Positions 10,991 to 26,597 of a stretch of DNA of 64,000 bases are shown here, piece after piece. The stretch covers positions 145,436-209,435 of the forward strand of contig KN834831.1 of assembly GCA_000827265.1 (NCBI GenBank). Reading direction: 5' to 3'. The notes beneath the pieces are model-generated. The model was given only the letters and a program-made list of their open reading frames with translations, had not been told where the DNA came from and searched no databases. The translations under genes were made by a program, and so were the position numbers. The first letter of the stretch is position 1; each line of letters opens with the position of its first letter. This DNA comes from Collybiopsis luxurians FD-317 M1 (Eukaryota; Basidiomycota; Agaricomycetes; Agaricales; Omphalotaceae).

Positions 10991-13900
10991 CGGATTGGAT
11001 TTGGAATGGAATGGTTATGAACAAAGCCAAAGAAACGTGTACAGTGTACATACAGTGTAGGTTGTAACAGTAACGTTGACTCTGTCTGTCTATCTCATAA
11101 ATAACTTATTGGATATTACAATTACAAGATGTATACATACAGATGTACCTCGTACGGAATATGGAATACGGAATTTATATATACATACGTCACCTTTTGG
11201 AAGATTTGGAAAAGACTGGATGGGATGGAGACTTTGAGGACTGCTCGCATTGAATAATGAACAATGAACAATGAATGGACGAGATACGATGAACGATGTA
11301 CATACACCGGAGCGGTTGGTGGATCCCAGTTCAAATCGAAGGAAGGGGGAGGGACGCCCTAAATTAAAAACTGTCATTCGAACATTCGATGATTCATGGT
11401 ATGAATTCGATTCCGTGAGGGGACCTTGTTCAACTTTCTTTAAACAGTCGAAACGACGACGTGTGCCTACAAACGCCTTGACTGTAGCGCTACTTTTGAA
11501 AATTGTCAGACAGCTGGGATGGATGGGAAGAAAAGAAAACGTGTTACATTTCGAGATGACTCGACTAGATATGACTGTTTTGAAACTCTAATTCTGAATG
11601 CGTCGATTTGAGCGTTTCAGCGTGGTTAGCGGAGAGCTCGAACTGTTTCTTGGGCGGTCAGTATGAGCGTGCATATGAAGATAAACACTAATGGATGTGG
11701 ATGTAGGCCGTCAATCATCGCATTCGCATTCATTTAATAGCAAAAAAAGGTCAAAAAGGCTACCTGAATCGATCTAGACGCTCGAATCTCCATCCATAAA
11801 TGAAGAACTAGTGAAAAATGAGGGCGCACATTCCGGAACCTCCCCTCCGAGATAGAGATATGCACCGGCACACGTGTAGGAATGCAGGCAATGCATGTAC
11901 ATAGGCAGGAGAAAGAATTCAAGAATCATTTCATTCCCTATATGGCGTTCAGCATTCAGCCATTCGTCCTATCGCCTTTCGCGTCTGGGTCTAGGGGGTG
12001 CGTTAAGAATTAGGCGATACCTCGCGGAGGGCGGAGAAGTTGGAAGGAGGGCCCTGAATACCCCAAAATTCAATTGGTAAAGTAAGGAGTACTGGGCGGC
12101 TGCAGGGACCCCCTGTTAAATGAGTCGCTCTTTTTGCTTAGCTCCATACTGAACCACATGCACTTGAGCTTACCTGAAGCAGAAAGAAAGTTCCGGGCGA
12201 TTTTGAACGACCGACTCACCTTTGGCCGTTCCTGACTTGAAGAAGAGTCTGTCGGACTTTAGAAGGAGACTGGCGGAAATCGTGTTGGGAGTCGGACCTC
12301 GTAAAGGGGAAGCCAAGCACATTTGTTCCGCGGCTGACATAAAAGCGTATATACAAAACCCGCTGTCGGCGTTGACGAGAGAGCTCTTGGACGGCCAATA
12401 ACGTTGAAGGGCTGCGATAAGTAATGGTTATTGGGGTCCCTTTGGGTAGATACCATGACGTACATAACCTATCGTATGAATGGACACTTTATCGCTCAAG
12501 GTTGCGATTTAGAATTAGCCTCAAAGGTTTGTCGGAAGTATTCCCATCTTTGACAAAACTCGCGACACGAGACACGACTGGGAATAAACATGTGTTGTAT
12601 GGGGCGGGGTAAGTCGGTATTTTGACTTTACGACCCTTATGGTCCAGACTCCAGAATGCATGATAAGCATCCTTATCCACCGCGGAGGGGTTGCCTTCAA
12701 TGTATTATGGATTTTTCTCTTTGGAAAGTTATTTTCTGTGCGGTTGTATGCTTTTGTTTTTCATTTTATTTCCCTTTCCTAAAAGCTGTAAATTGGACCA
12801 AGATAGTTCCGGTACCTGCAACGGCAGCTGAGCTTGGAATCTTCCTCCACAGCAAGCTCTCCCGAATCCCAGGTCCCAAGTTTAATTTACAACTCACTGC
12901 TCCCATGGCCAAGTCCAAGTCACGAAAGAAGACTGGAACGTAATTCGGATCCAATCCACTCAAATGACTGTAGCTGAGTGGCGGCTCAAAGCCATCTCTC
13001 CTGAATCTAACCGTTTGATGTTTGCGAGTATGTCATATATCGTGCGATTGGGCCACTCCAGCACTGGTATTATTGAACAGTAGGAATTCCAGAATTTGGC
13101 CTCATTCCAAGAAGCCCTCGAGCACTGGTCTTGTATACAATGTACGTGGCAATCGCATGGTGGCGGCGGCGACGAACCTCTGTATGTCGAAGCCAACGTA
13201 AGTGACTAAAGTAGCTCGTCATGAGGAGCATTCGAACAGAACATAAGACGAACATATTAGAATGTAGAGCGTTGACTCCAGCATTCTGAGCGTCCGAATC
13301 GGACAGGCATGAAGAAGACTCAGAGTGGATGGTTTTTTCCAGGTCAACTTACGACTTTAAGCATGCAGACCGGAACGCGGTCCTAGATTATCTGTTCACA
13401 CTTCGAGATGAGCCCAGAAGATTCCGCCACCACGGCCATTGAGAATCGCCCTGGTACCTATGCTACCTTCCGTCTCATTTTGCTTCTTTGCTTTATTTTC
13501 AATGAGGATCTGTCAAGGAGGATTCGGGCCATCCAAGCGCATACCCGAAGCCTCAGGCCTCAGGCCTCAGGGCCGAATATTTTGAAGTCAGCGATACTTA
13601 TTTTGAAAGGGTTAGAAGTCGCCAACTTACTGTCTATTAATTATCAGCCTACACGCTACGCTTATCCACTCGCAATTTGTACAAGGCTGAAAAAAAAAAT
13701 TGTTTTGCTTCAGACGAACGACAATTTACCCCACAAATTGCCAAATTCTGTCAGCCCTGCGGTCTAGCCCTAGATTTTCAAGATTTTCCGACACCCCGCA
13801 GGGCGCAGTAGGTATCGAGCTTATGAGAGTTATTTTTCCTATCTTATGACCGGAAAGACTAATTACAGATATCTAATGAGTCGACCGATCGACAGGTTAA

Positions 13901-16900
13901 AGAAAAAGTGTCCGACTCCAAATCTCAGTGAAAATTTGTTCTGCATACCAGAATTCCTGATGCGTCGTTTGTAAAAACCTGATCGGTGATTGCAAAGAGT
14001 CCTTCCAAAGAAAGGCAACTAGGCGCCCGTGACAAGTGACAGAATAAACAGCGCGAATATCCAAAAATGGTAAAGACCCGAAGTAAAGTCTCGATCCCGC
14101 CGGTATTGCGTCATTTTTCGATCGATCGCCCTACCCTGGCACCGACGTTCCCCGAGCCCGGCGGCATCTGGCGGGTCCCTGGTAAAATTTCAATTGGCAC
14201 GACACGATAGGAAATACTCTCTGGAGTCTGGAAAGAAGGATGCTCATTGAGGATAAAAGTTCAGAAATGTGTAATGTGGAAACTAGTCCCCGTGCTCAAC
14301 TATCTTGCTTTACTTTGGTCCACGGTGGCATTCTCCTACACTTTTTCGTCCAAGTCAAACATATACAGTGGTTCGGCGGCATCTTGGCGCGGATTTTTCC
14401 TCCGAACTCTAGAAATTTTGGAGTAGAGTAATAAATTGGCGTACATAGCCGTTGGGAAAGAAATTTGCACCTCGGCCGACGTGCTGCTCAAGCAGGTATC
14501 GTTTCTTGTACATAATTCAATAGCAAAATTGAGTCAGCCCTTCATAGACCACGGAGCTCACCAAGTCTAAATTCTTAAGTCTCCTATGCGTAAGAACACT
14601 TGAGGCTTCGCTTTATCCATAATCCAGTTCACCGCACAAGCTGTTGCTCGCCAGATGTGATCCTTTAAGCGGCGGGTTTCATTTCCGACTGAAGAGCCGT
14701 CGAGAGTCGCTGCGCATTCACGTTCACTAGGTATACTCCGGTCTAGAGGGGTCGTCTTTCTCTCACCGAATTCTACGTTGAGAATTCAACTGGGGCTCTG
14801 TTGCGGAGCGTAATTGCGGTCTCAAAAGAACACTCATGAGCGGTCTCGGACGCAGCACCCAGTTAAAGAAAATAGATCATGAATACCCGTATTGATTGTA
14901 GGTGCACACTAGTATGCTGGGCGCTCTACACGTACGGACTTACCTCCTCTGGCCGCAGGCTTGCCACACTGTTATCGAATACTTGGTAAAATCCTACCCC
15001 GCCTACCGTGTACTGGATTTTCAAAGCACTGCACAAGACGCTAGACTTCCGTTCAGGCGATCAGTCGTATTGTGAACTTAAGATAGTCAAATTAATCCCT
15101 AGCTAGCAAGGAACTTATACCCTGAAAGCACTACGAGTGTCCGAGGGAAGGGATGAGTAATTCGACGAACCCGGACTTCCCCATTCAAGGATTCAAGCTA
15201 CCCATACAGTGACGCACTATTCTAGCCTATACGCTCATCGTAGCCTCGTAGCCTCGTATGGGGAGAGGTTCGAATGGAAGAATAGCCTCCGAGTCGTACT
15301 CGCTCCACCTCCGGCGATTTGTGCAAACAGGTGAAATGATATCCCAAATTACTCTAAATTCAGAGTAAGTTAGGCTCTGGAAAAAGGCTGTAAAAGGTCT
15401 AAGCAGCCTCGAGGCAGTCTTGACTGAAATTATCCCACTGCGCAGATTGCATCGGCGCTAGTACAGCCGGATTTAACCATCATCAATTTAGAAGTAGTTC
15501 GGAACTGTGCGGCTGGGCCCGACTCTTTTGACAGAGTGTCGGGATATACGCAACAATCCGATATAGAGGGATATCCTGCGTAGAGATATTATGACCTGAG
15601 CATATGCACGAAAACCAAATATACGAAGCTTACCCATCAGGTACGACAAAGACGCGTACATATTTCGCTTCTGGAATTCCCGGAAGGAACATGCACTGAA
15701 TTCAAAGCTATAGATAACTCAATCTAATAGTCCCTCATTTACAGCTCAGCTCTCTAGACGTTTCAGGGATACATCGAAAAAAAAAAGCTGTCTACTGGGC
15801 CGAAGTTTCTGCGAAAACCGAGATTCCATCGCGAGAACCTACACCGGCGCAGCGACGTAGAGAAAGCAGAGCAGGCCCTACGTCAGGATATTCGGCGCGG
15901 ATTGAACAAGGTGCTAGTTAGCAGCACATGCTTGGAAGCCTCTGAGCTGCTACTGTCATGACTTATTACAGTGACAAGGAGATTGAAGGCATTCGCTCTA
16001 GACTCACCTGGGTATGTGTATGTATAGGTTCAATGTCGTACCGTGCCCCTAGGCGCGCTGAAGGAGTTAACTTATCGTGACAAGATGTTAAGGTCCCCCG
16101 CAAGAATCCGATTCCGAGGGTCCCACATGCCCCCGCGGCACACAGGGTCCTACCAACTAAAGGCTACTGAGAAGCACATCCCAGCAATGCCTATGACGAA
16201 CTTCTTAAGCATCTTGGGCACCGCGTCATCCGGAGTCGACAACATCGCGACGTATGTATATTTAAGATATAAATTTTGAATACGCCCATTGACCAAGATC
16301 GACGTCACAGGGCGACCAGTTTGTATTCGGTCCCTGCTTCTGCAGGTGGTTCTGAAGATTAATCCCTTGAACGATTCTCCCCCGCAAAACCGGTGGAAAC
16401 GGCTACGCCGATCGATGTAACAATGCGCTGCACTACGCGAAGAAAGAAAAAGTCAAGAGAACGTCGACTGTAGTTAAGGGCAATGGCGGTAATGGCATTT
16501 CGATAACACTTGGGACGTGGCACATGATGTGCCCAATTATTAAGCGCGCTCAAAGTCCATGGAACAGCTTCGAAGCCCAAAGGCACAGTTAAAGCCCAGA
16601 GGCACGGTTAAAGAAGTGATTGGGGTTCGCATCCTGCGTCAGTTCGAAGTGCGGTGGCAGCCGAATACACCTGAGGTAACTTGAAACCACAGCAATCATA
16701 GAGACAAACAGTGCTCCGCATTGTCACCCAAAGCCACGTAGGGCGTCAAACTTGAGCTGAATCGATGCAAGAGGAATTCAGCAAGCGGCGGAACTGAACA
16801 TGAGAAGCCTGCCGAAACTTTCCTTCAGGCTTTTCCGGAGATGACCCCTTCAGATTCTTCTCCAAAAATGAATCTGTAGCAAACAAAGCGAACAATCCCA

Positions 16901-18109
16901 GCAACATTTCCAACGTAGCCGCAGAACAGAGCGGGAGATATCGTGAAACAGGCGAAAAGCGCCTCGAATCGTTCGCAGAATAGCATCAATCGCCATCCCG
17001 TTCGTGTTAACTCGATGGGGAAGAAAGATAACACCGTCAAGTCGCCCCAAAGTCTCGAAATCGGACGGGAGACGCCTTCTTCCTGGAATCAGAGAGATTC
17101 CCTCGTAAAAAGTAGCAGACGTGATCTCAAAACTCCTTGCGCGGCATGATTGACATTGATAATGGAGCGCGGAACGAGGTTTACCATTAGGCTATGGCAG
17201 GCTATGACTCGAAATAGTGAGATCAAGACTACCGATGATGGGTGTGAAGATCTCTAAGCCCTCTTGCCAGCTGTCGGACGTGACGGTCTTTACAGTGACT
17301 GTATGATCTGCACACAAAAAAAATTAAAATCTATGTAGCTTTGGGTGAATGTCAGCCGATCGAGTTGAGTTAAGAGGAATAAGGCTGTCCGTGGACCTAC
17401 ATTCAGCTGAGAGCATTGAATAGGCAAGTACAAAGGCATTTCATGTAAACATTCTCAGTTTACGTTCCGCCGAAATGTACATGCACGACCTCTTCGGAAA
17501 AAAAGTTTCTCCATAAAATTGCAGAGTCCGAACTATGAAAAACTAGAGTTTACTTTGGAACTATTCCATGGTACGACATCATCTCGAATTCGAAGATCTA
17601 AAAGAAGTTGGGGCAGAAATTCCTTGTGTTCTATCAGCGAAACGTGCAGAGCTAATTCGTACACTTACGAAATCACGACATAGAGGCAGTCTAGCGAATG
17701 GCTCAGGACCTAAAGAATAAATCCGAAATACCCGTCTTTCATTTACATCGCCGTTGGGCATCCCGCTGTGGATCAAGTTTCATCGAGATGGATTTGGACC
17801 ATTATCAAGAAGGACCTGCAATGTCACTAGACGCGCGAGGCGGTGGCTGGCCAAATTCTTGGGACTAATGGCTCGCGAATAAGGGTTTTTGCGGGATTCC
17901 GAAGGTCGGTTCATGACACCACAGTGGAATTTTTTCAGAACATCAGCTGAACAACAAGCAGAAACTTGCAAAGAGGATACGGACTGGCAGCTGGGGGCAG
18001 CAAGGAAGCAAATGGTGGTCTAGTTTCAAGGGTGTTTCGCGGATAAGTCATGCACCACCCATTTTGGCGCTAAGGCAACGTGACGCCATCATCCTTGACT
18101 CCCACTGCC
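10991..18109. other. 7 kb intergenic region without a recognisable gene
   Basis: Both strands carry only short frames without familiar motifs, and stop density is high. Small local repeats exist, such as three copies of a GCCTCAG unit near 13545-13572 and a doubled AAAGCCC-GGCAC unit near 16575-16612. The stretch could be decayed transposon sequence, but I recognise no reverse transcriptase, integrase, transposase or terminal repeat. Confidence 0.55.
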
Positions 18110-19213
18110 ATGAACGGCGACGAGGAAAGCATTCAGTTAAACTCAAAGCGTGTTTCGCTGGCGGGCCAGTCTTCGCTTTCAGTTGTATCTCATCATGCGA
18201 CGGCTTTGGAAATCTGCGAGTATGTGTACGGAGAGCAATCTACTTCTTATGACGGTGTTGAACGGTTTTACGAAGCAAGTGCCAGTAAGTCCTTGGTACA
18301 ATAATTTTGAAGTGAATGCTGATTTCTTTTATCAGTGTAAGCAGCAAGTAAATGCCTCCAATCAACTTCTTTTGACCCCCGATGCCTTTTAGATACGAAA
18401 ACCCACTGGTAACAACAACGTCCAGCTCAATGCTTGCTGATGTTTTACGGCTTTCTCGTCAACTGAGTGTTATCAATGTACCGCGCCCTTTGGCTGTGAT
18501 ATACTCCATCTTTCGCCTCAAACCTCCGGATTCGCTGAGCAGTCCCTGGATTCATGCATTAAGAGCTTGGACGGAAGTCGATGACATCAATGAGAACGAG
18601 AGCTTTGGTAATTATTAGGTTATGCTTTGTATCCTGTTTCCTGTGCTGATTGAACTTGTACACAGATGGTCATCGAAAAACGATTGTTGAACACACCCTT
18701 AATATCCTCGTTTTCCCTGATATTCACACTGATACCGGAGTCCCAGTTCGTTTCAACTACTCCACTGATTCGTTTTCTTCCCCAACAACTCCAACATCTC
18801 AGATGATACCTCCCAATCCCGTTCATCCGTCTTTACGAATACCCGGAATTTCATTAACAGTCCCGTCTCCCTTTCATCTCAAGCTACGCATAATCACGCG
18901 CTTTTCTTTCAATGAACAAGGCCGAATAACACACCATCGCGATTTCTGGGATGTTAAGGATGTCATGGGTTTAGTTCCAGGCGTTTCATTAGCGCAATGG
19001 ATAGGAACACGTATCACTGCAAGAAGCCTATCATATGCTTCTCGTGTTTTCCTCAAGTCCTCTAGAGCCCATTCGCTGATCGCGGAAGCAGATACAAAGA
19101 TTAGAGAGCTAGAGGATGGATACGGTTCATCTGCCGCGGCCGAATATGCTAGATCTACGCGGAAAGAGTTTTCGGACTCTGGTGCCGAAAGCTCAGAGTG
19201 TAGACCATCTTAA
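18110..19213 (+). CDS. NTF2-like (SigF-like) family protein of unknown function
   Basis: Proposed exons are 18110-18284, a single nucleotide at 18336, 18393-18607 and 18666-19213, giving 312 aa. The fold family is suggested by blocks I remember from fungal SigF-like/NTF2-like proteins: the YENP turn after FYEASA, the block KTIVEHTLNILVFP, and the C-terminal block GRITHHRDFWDVKDVMGLVP typical of SnoaL/NTF2 cones. Such proteins usually form small cone-shaped ligand-binding or dimerising domains; no substrate is known. The intron phase works only with a 1-nt exon (see findings): a single 108-nt intron puts a stop seven codons after the join. There is no signal peptide or membrane span. The last 40 residues after the NTF2 core are less certain, and a further intron is possible. 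Confidence 0.7.
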
Positions 19214-20387
19214 CACACTCTCGCCTTGGGCTAACGAATATTTGACCGAATCTGGTGGCTTGCGTAGTGGTAGGTCTCTTGACATTTGTACACGCTTTAA
19301 CACTTCACTTTCATGTGCAACAGGTCGATTTCAGACCTTTCCCACCGCACGATATTAACTTTGAATTCGGCTCGACTGAGTTGGAACTGCTCTCATGATT
19401 TGGTGGGTGTCGAATAAGATTTAACCAAGTGCCAAAAAAGCTATCGACGTCCGCTAGGATGTAATGCATCGATCTTGAAAGCGCAGGAAGGACCCCTGGC
19501 ATCGCGAGATTCGTAGTGGAGATTAAGATGGGGGATGGACGGTGGACATTACAGAAGTACTTTGTTTATTAAGGCTGTGTCGAGGAATAGCTTTTATTTC
19601 TTGCTCCTTAGTGCTGCGTTCGAACCGATACAGATCGGTGGCTTTTCATTCACCTAGACGTGTCACAGGTAGTCATCCTTTACCGAGGTGTTGAATAAGT
19701 ATCCCTTGAACTAGCTTACCAGTGTATGAAGAAACAGTTTCAACTTTCAGAACCTGTAGACGACTATCATCATGTAATGATCTCGGATGAAAGAGGTACC
19801 TAAAATACCTATCGGATAGATTTTGTCACTTCCGCTGTCCTGTCTGTTGTCAACAAACAACTTATTTCGAGCTGGAACTGGGGGCCACTGGCATAGTGGC
19901 GACGGGACAAAAAGAGATTAGTGTGAAACATTATTCAGCGTAAAGTACTGATTAGAATCTACGAAAGTAAATCTCAACGAATTCCGTCACAAACTAACTA
20001 GAGACAGACATTCGATTGAGAAGTCCGCGTCTCGTACAAGTCAATAGTTGTTCATTTTATTAATATCTGACACTGGTACGATCTTAGAAGTCAAGAGAAT
20101 CCCGTCATGGTCTCTTGAAACCCTTTTGAATGGGCATGTTTTTATTGCGCAGCTGTTTCAACGGCTAGACTAGTGATTTTGCTTAGTAGTGGTTCGGACT
20201 TGCGAGTCCGAGATATGCCCGGCATGCGAACGCCAGCATTGGCGGTCAGGCGAGGAGCACTTGCAACTTTGGAAAAATCTGAAATCGCGAGACGCCGCGT
20301 CGCGTCATCAAGTCACATGACCTCAAATGTGAACGTACCGGTCTGAGTGATTTTGGACTCTTCGCTCCTTCCCACTACCATCGAGCT
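19214..20387. other. Intergenic region between the NTF2-like gene and MGM101
   Basis: No coding signal is recognised. It presumably contains the 3' end of the NTF2-like transcript and the MGM101 promoter. An open stretch at about 19200-19270 in another frame may hint at alternative splicing of the upstream gene. Confidence 0.5.
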
Positions 20388-21393
20388 ATGAGCTTCGCCA
20401 ATCGACTATTGTCCGCAACTCGAGTTGCCGTCCGAGTAGGCTCTCGGTCCACTCTCAGACCGTCCTACCGTCTCCCCGTCTCCCTTCGTACCCAACTCAA
20501 CGCACCCGCTTCATACGCCACCGAAACTCCAGCCAAAGTCGATTCAGCAGAGGCTGAAGAGTTTGAAGGCACTTCAACCGACATTCCAGGTGAACTCCTC
20601 GATTCGAGTAATGATGGAACAGACTGGTCCAGGAGCTTTCATGGGCTTTCGGAGGAAGCTTTTTCGAAAGAGATTGCGGATACCCTCTTAGCTCCTGTAG
20701 ACCCGTTGGATATTGAGATCAAGCCTGGTGCGTGTCTATAGACTGCGGGGGTCCTTTCTTCCAGTTTAACACGCGAAACTCACCCATTATTTATCACAGA
20801 CGGAATGATTTACCTGCCTGAAATAAAATACCGTCGTATACTCAACAAAGCATTCGGACCTGGAGGTTGGGGCCTCGCTCCTCGTTCAAAGGTGAACGTT
20901 TCCAACATGGTCGCTAGTAGAGAATACGCACTTGTGTGCCAGGGCCGGTATGAACGTAGCTTGACTTGAAGAAGACAACAACTGAGCTATGACGTTCAAC
21001 GTAGATTGGTAGCCATCGCTCGTGGCGAACAGGAGTACTTTGACAAGGGTGGTATACCGACTGCCTTGGAATCGGCTAAAAGTAATGCTCTTATGAGGTG
21101 TTGCAAGGACCTTGGTATCGCGAGCGACCTATGGTACGCAGCAAATCGATCTTTTTCTTTTCCTTTCCAAGGAGTCTCACTTTTGAGACACAGGGATCCT
21201 CGCTTCATCCGCGAGTTCAAAGCGCAACACTGCGTCGAAGTCTTCGCTGAGCATGTAACCACCAAGAAAAAGTATGAGTTCGTTTCCATTCAGTTCTGTT
21301 TGAGTCTCAATCCTTTTTCTCTCTTTCAGGAAAAAGCTATGGCGCCGTAAAGACCAACCTAAACTCGGCTATCCGTACCAAGAGACAAAGTAG
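20388..21393 (+). CDS. MGM101: Mitochondrial genome maintenance protein MGM101
   Basis: Five exons (20388-20727, 20800-20947, 21005-21133, 21194-21271, 21330-21393) give 252 aa, close to yeast Mgm101 (269 aa). In yeast this nucleoid protein binds single-stranded DNA, anneals strands in a Rad52-like way and is needed for mtDNA repair and maintenance. The N-terminus looks like a mitochondrial presequence: Arg/Ser-rich, few acidic residues in the first 40. The conserved core follows: [47 protein letters not shown], the double Cys in [20 protein letters not shown], and the C-terminal KKLWRRKD tail. Every intron is GT-AG with matching phase. The gene is convergent with PAP1. Confidence 0.95.
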
Positions 21394-21964
21394 ATGGACA
21401 AATGTATATCCTATCATACTATACTCTATCATTCTTTCCACATAATGTCAATCCAGTAAACAAGCAACCACTCATCTATATATATCATACCAAAACTTGA
21501 CATTTTGAGTCGGAAAAGCAGGTGCAATAAAACTCAAGTAAATTTATATGATAGCTGTCGAATATGATACACGCATTCGTATGGTAGATGAGATACAGTG
21601 TCAAGAGAATTCAGTGTTAAAGGTGAAAGGATCAGAAAAAAAAGAAAGCTTGAGTGCGCGAAAAAGAATCGGTATTCAATAACATTATCATCCCTGCAGT
21701 TCCGTCGTTGCAAAAATATTGCGGATACCCAATTCATGTAAGAAAAAAAAGGCAGCATAGCTAGAAAGTGAGTATTGCAGGCATCGCAGTATTTTCCTGT
21801 AAGAACGAACGAGAGAAAAACGTGAACGAATTGACCGCGGGACGTGGACAGTTTTTAAAGAAAACGCTTTTTTGCGTGCCGTGTGCGCGGGAAAGCTTAT
21901 TATACTATGCCAGCAGATTGGGTTGCATCAGTCTGTCTTGTGGAGCTTCGCTTCTGTAACATGA
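21394..21964. other. Convergent 3' region between MGM101 and PAP1
   Basis: A 571-bp AT-rich spacer separates the two facing stop codons. It should hold both transcript ends. I see no extra gene. Confidence 0.7.
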
Positions 21965-24545
<2,581 letters not shown>

Positions 24546-24926
24546 ACCCTCGGTCGTTGGTCATTTTGTATCGTTTACCTTAGATTGAAGTCGTGATAGA
24601 AGGAAGAAAGAAACCCAGGTAGACAAGGAGGATGATGGAGGGAGTAAAGACAGACCGAACGAGAATCGCCGTTAGCTGACCTGCGATGACACATATCACG
24701 TGACGAGGTACCTAAGGTAGCTAGGGCCAGGGCTCAGCTTCACTTTCGCCTTTCACTTCTGACTTCCGGAATATTAGTTATACTGTCAGTCAGACTTCAC
24801 CGTGTTTTGAAAGGTAGTACTAACAATAAGTACGGCAGGAGATCAGATAGGAAACAAGATAATGTACAACACGAAAAGAAAAACACGGTCTAGATACTGT
24901 ATTTCCACTCTACAACACTGAAGACT
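24546..24926. other. Promoter region of PAP1 and 3' flank of the beta-helix gene
   Basis: 381 bp separate the PAP1 start from the stop of the upstream minus-strand gene. No coding frame is recognised. A GATGACACATATCACGTGACG stretch near 24684 contains an E-box-like CACGTG, a possible regulator binding site. Confidence 0.45.
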
Positions 24927-26597
24927 CTATGACTTTGTCATATTCCGGAAACGAGAGGCTGCGTATAGTCTTCTAGCCTCAGAACGCTTCAAAGCCCAAC
25001 GACGAATAAAGAATGCAGAAATAGCGACAAACAGTAAACCGAAGATGACACCAACAGCAATGCCAGCCTTCGAGCCAGCTGAACTGTGTAGCTTGGCTGA
25101 CGTTGTCGTACCAGTAGTGGAAGGATTACCGCCAAAAGGCCAGTAATCTCCGCCGTCTGGCGGTTGAACACAGGTCAACGAATTACCATCTTTGATAACG
25201 GTGAAATTGGTCTGAGTGGTAGATTTAGAGACAGTGGACTGATCCAAGACGAAAGGTGCGGGAGTGGGGGTGGTATCAGAAGTGCTGCAATTCGGTCCTC
25301 GTGAACCAATAAAGGAGGTATTTCCGAAGAGAACGTTGTTTTCCACTGTGAAATTGAAGGCGGAAGACATCCCGATGGCGTAGCTGAATGCGCCAGAGAG
25401 ACGATTGTTGTAGACACTGCCAGAAGAGCTCACGTTGTTACCGTAATGGTCACCAAACCAGGTGCGAGGACCGATAGCAATGCCAAGCCTGGAAACAAAA
25501 GGTGAGGGCGGATAGTGCGACATGAGAAAGAGCTTCACGCACTTGATAATAACATCGTCGGTACTGGTCCCATCAGACTCCCCTGCTTCAGGCTTCTCAT
25601 CTGAGAACCCACCAAGTATGGTGTTATTGTATACAACAGTATTTGTGTAATTGCCGTTCCAAGGATCATAGTCGACCATGTTAATCCCGCCTAAAAGAGT
25701 TTGCTACCAGGAAATTTTAAAACCATGAAAGAAACATTTTAATAGATAACACCCACATTGACGACCCAGATAGTGTTATTATACACCTGAGTCCCCGGCG
25801 AGCCAAAGATAACGATACCGCCATCAGTCGGGTTCTTGACCATGTTATTCCGTACGACAGCATTTTGGCAACTGATGCTGAGCCCATCGGCCCATTGCTG
25901 AAAGTCGTCGGTACCACAAGGTCCAACGTCGTTGTTCTGAACTGTGACGTTATTGCAACTAAGACCACCTTCCGTGATATGCAAGCAAGTCCAGCCTCGA
26001 GGGTTGTAGGACTTGACGTATTCCACTAACTGATTGGAATTCGAGCCACCCATCTCCACATTACCACCACCAGTCACGGGAGGACCACCATTGCGCGAAC
26101 CGTCAATCTGTTGAGACAGTTAAATGTTGATCAGAGTGACATTAGGGATGCCAGAAACCAGGGGATACTGTACCTGTATGTTACGAAGTTTGACACCTGA
26201 GCACTGGTTACACGTCCCGTCGACGGCTGTAGTCTGACCAGAGCCATTGTTAATTGAGCCAGTAACGACGATAAGAGCCCTCGAGTCGTCCGTAGGGTAA
26301 CCTTGGGTGCTAATCTCTTGGTTGGGGGCGGCAAACTGAATGGGGGCAGTGATGGGATAATTGGTGCTAGGACACAAAGAAAGCGTGTATCCCGCGCCAG
26401 AGGAGTTCAAGGCCTGGTTTAAACGATCTGTCAATGTGTTGGTTGGTTCTGCAGCGAAGCAGCTGGAGGCGCGAGGTCTTTGCCTGTAAAAGATAAGGAT
26501 AAATATCGACTGGAAAAAAAGAAAAAAAAAAAAAGCAGAAAAATCCAGAGACGCACCTGCGACTTGTATAAGAGTCTGACGAAGTTGTATATGCCAT
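24927..26597 (-). CDS. Parallel beta-helix (pectin-lyase-like) membrane-anchored protein
   Basis: Five exons (26597-26557, 26483-26174, 26107-25753, 25690-25543, 25488-24927) give 471 aa. Repeated rungs with Asn ladders (VTVQNNDV, AVVRNNMV, TQVYNNTI, TVVYNNTI, FTVENNVLFGN) and many Gly/Asn turns mark a right-handed parallel beta-helix, as in pectin lyase-like proteins. Many N-glycosylation sequons and paired Cys suggest an extracellular domain. A Ser/Thr-rich stalk leads to a single membrane segment near the C-terminus (AGIAVGVIFGLLFVAISAFF) followed by a basic cytosolic tail (IRRWALKRSEARR). The catalytic class is not evident, so function is open. The 5' end is doubtful: the only ATG joins a 14-residue polar leader and no signal peptide is seen, so a first exon may be missing upstream. 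The donor of intron 3 (GTGTTA) is weak but fits the phase. Confidence 0.75.

Noticed and set aside
16611..16660. GGTTCGCATCC stretch as a possible tRNA B box
   Set aside because: No acceptor, D or anticodon stem can be formed around it.
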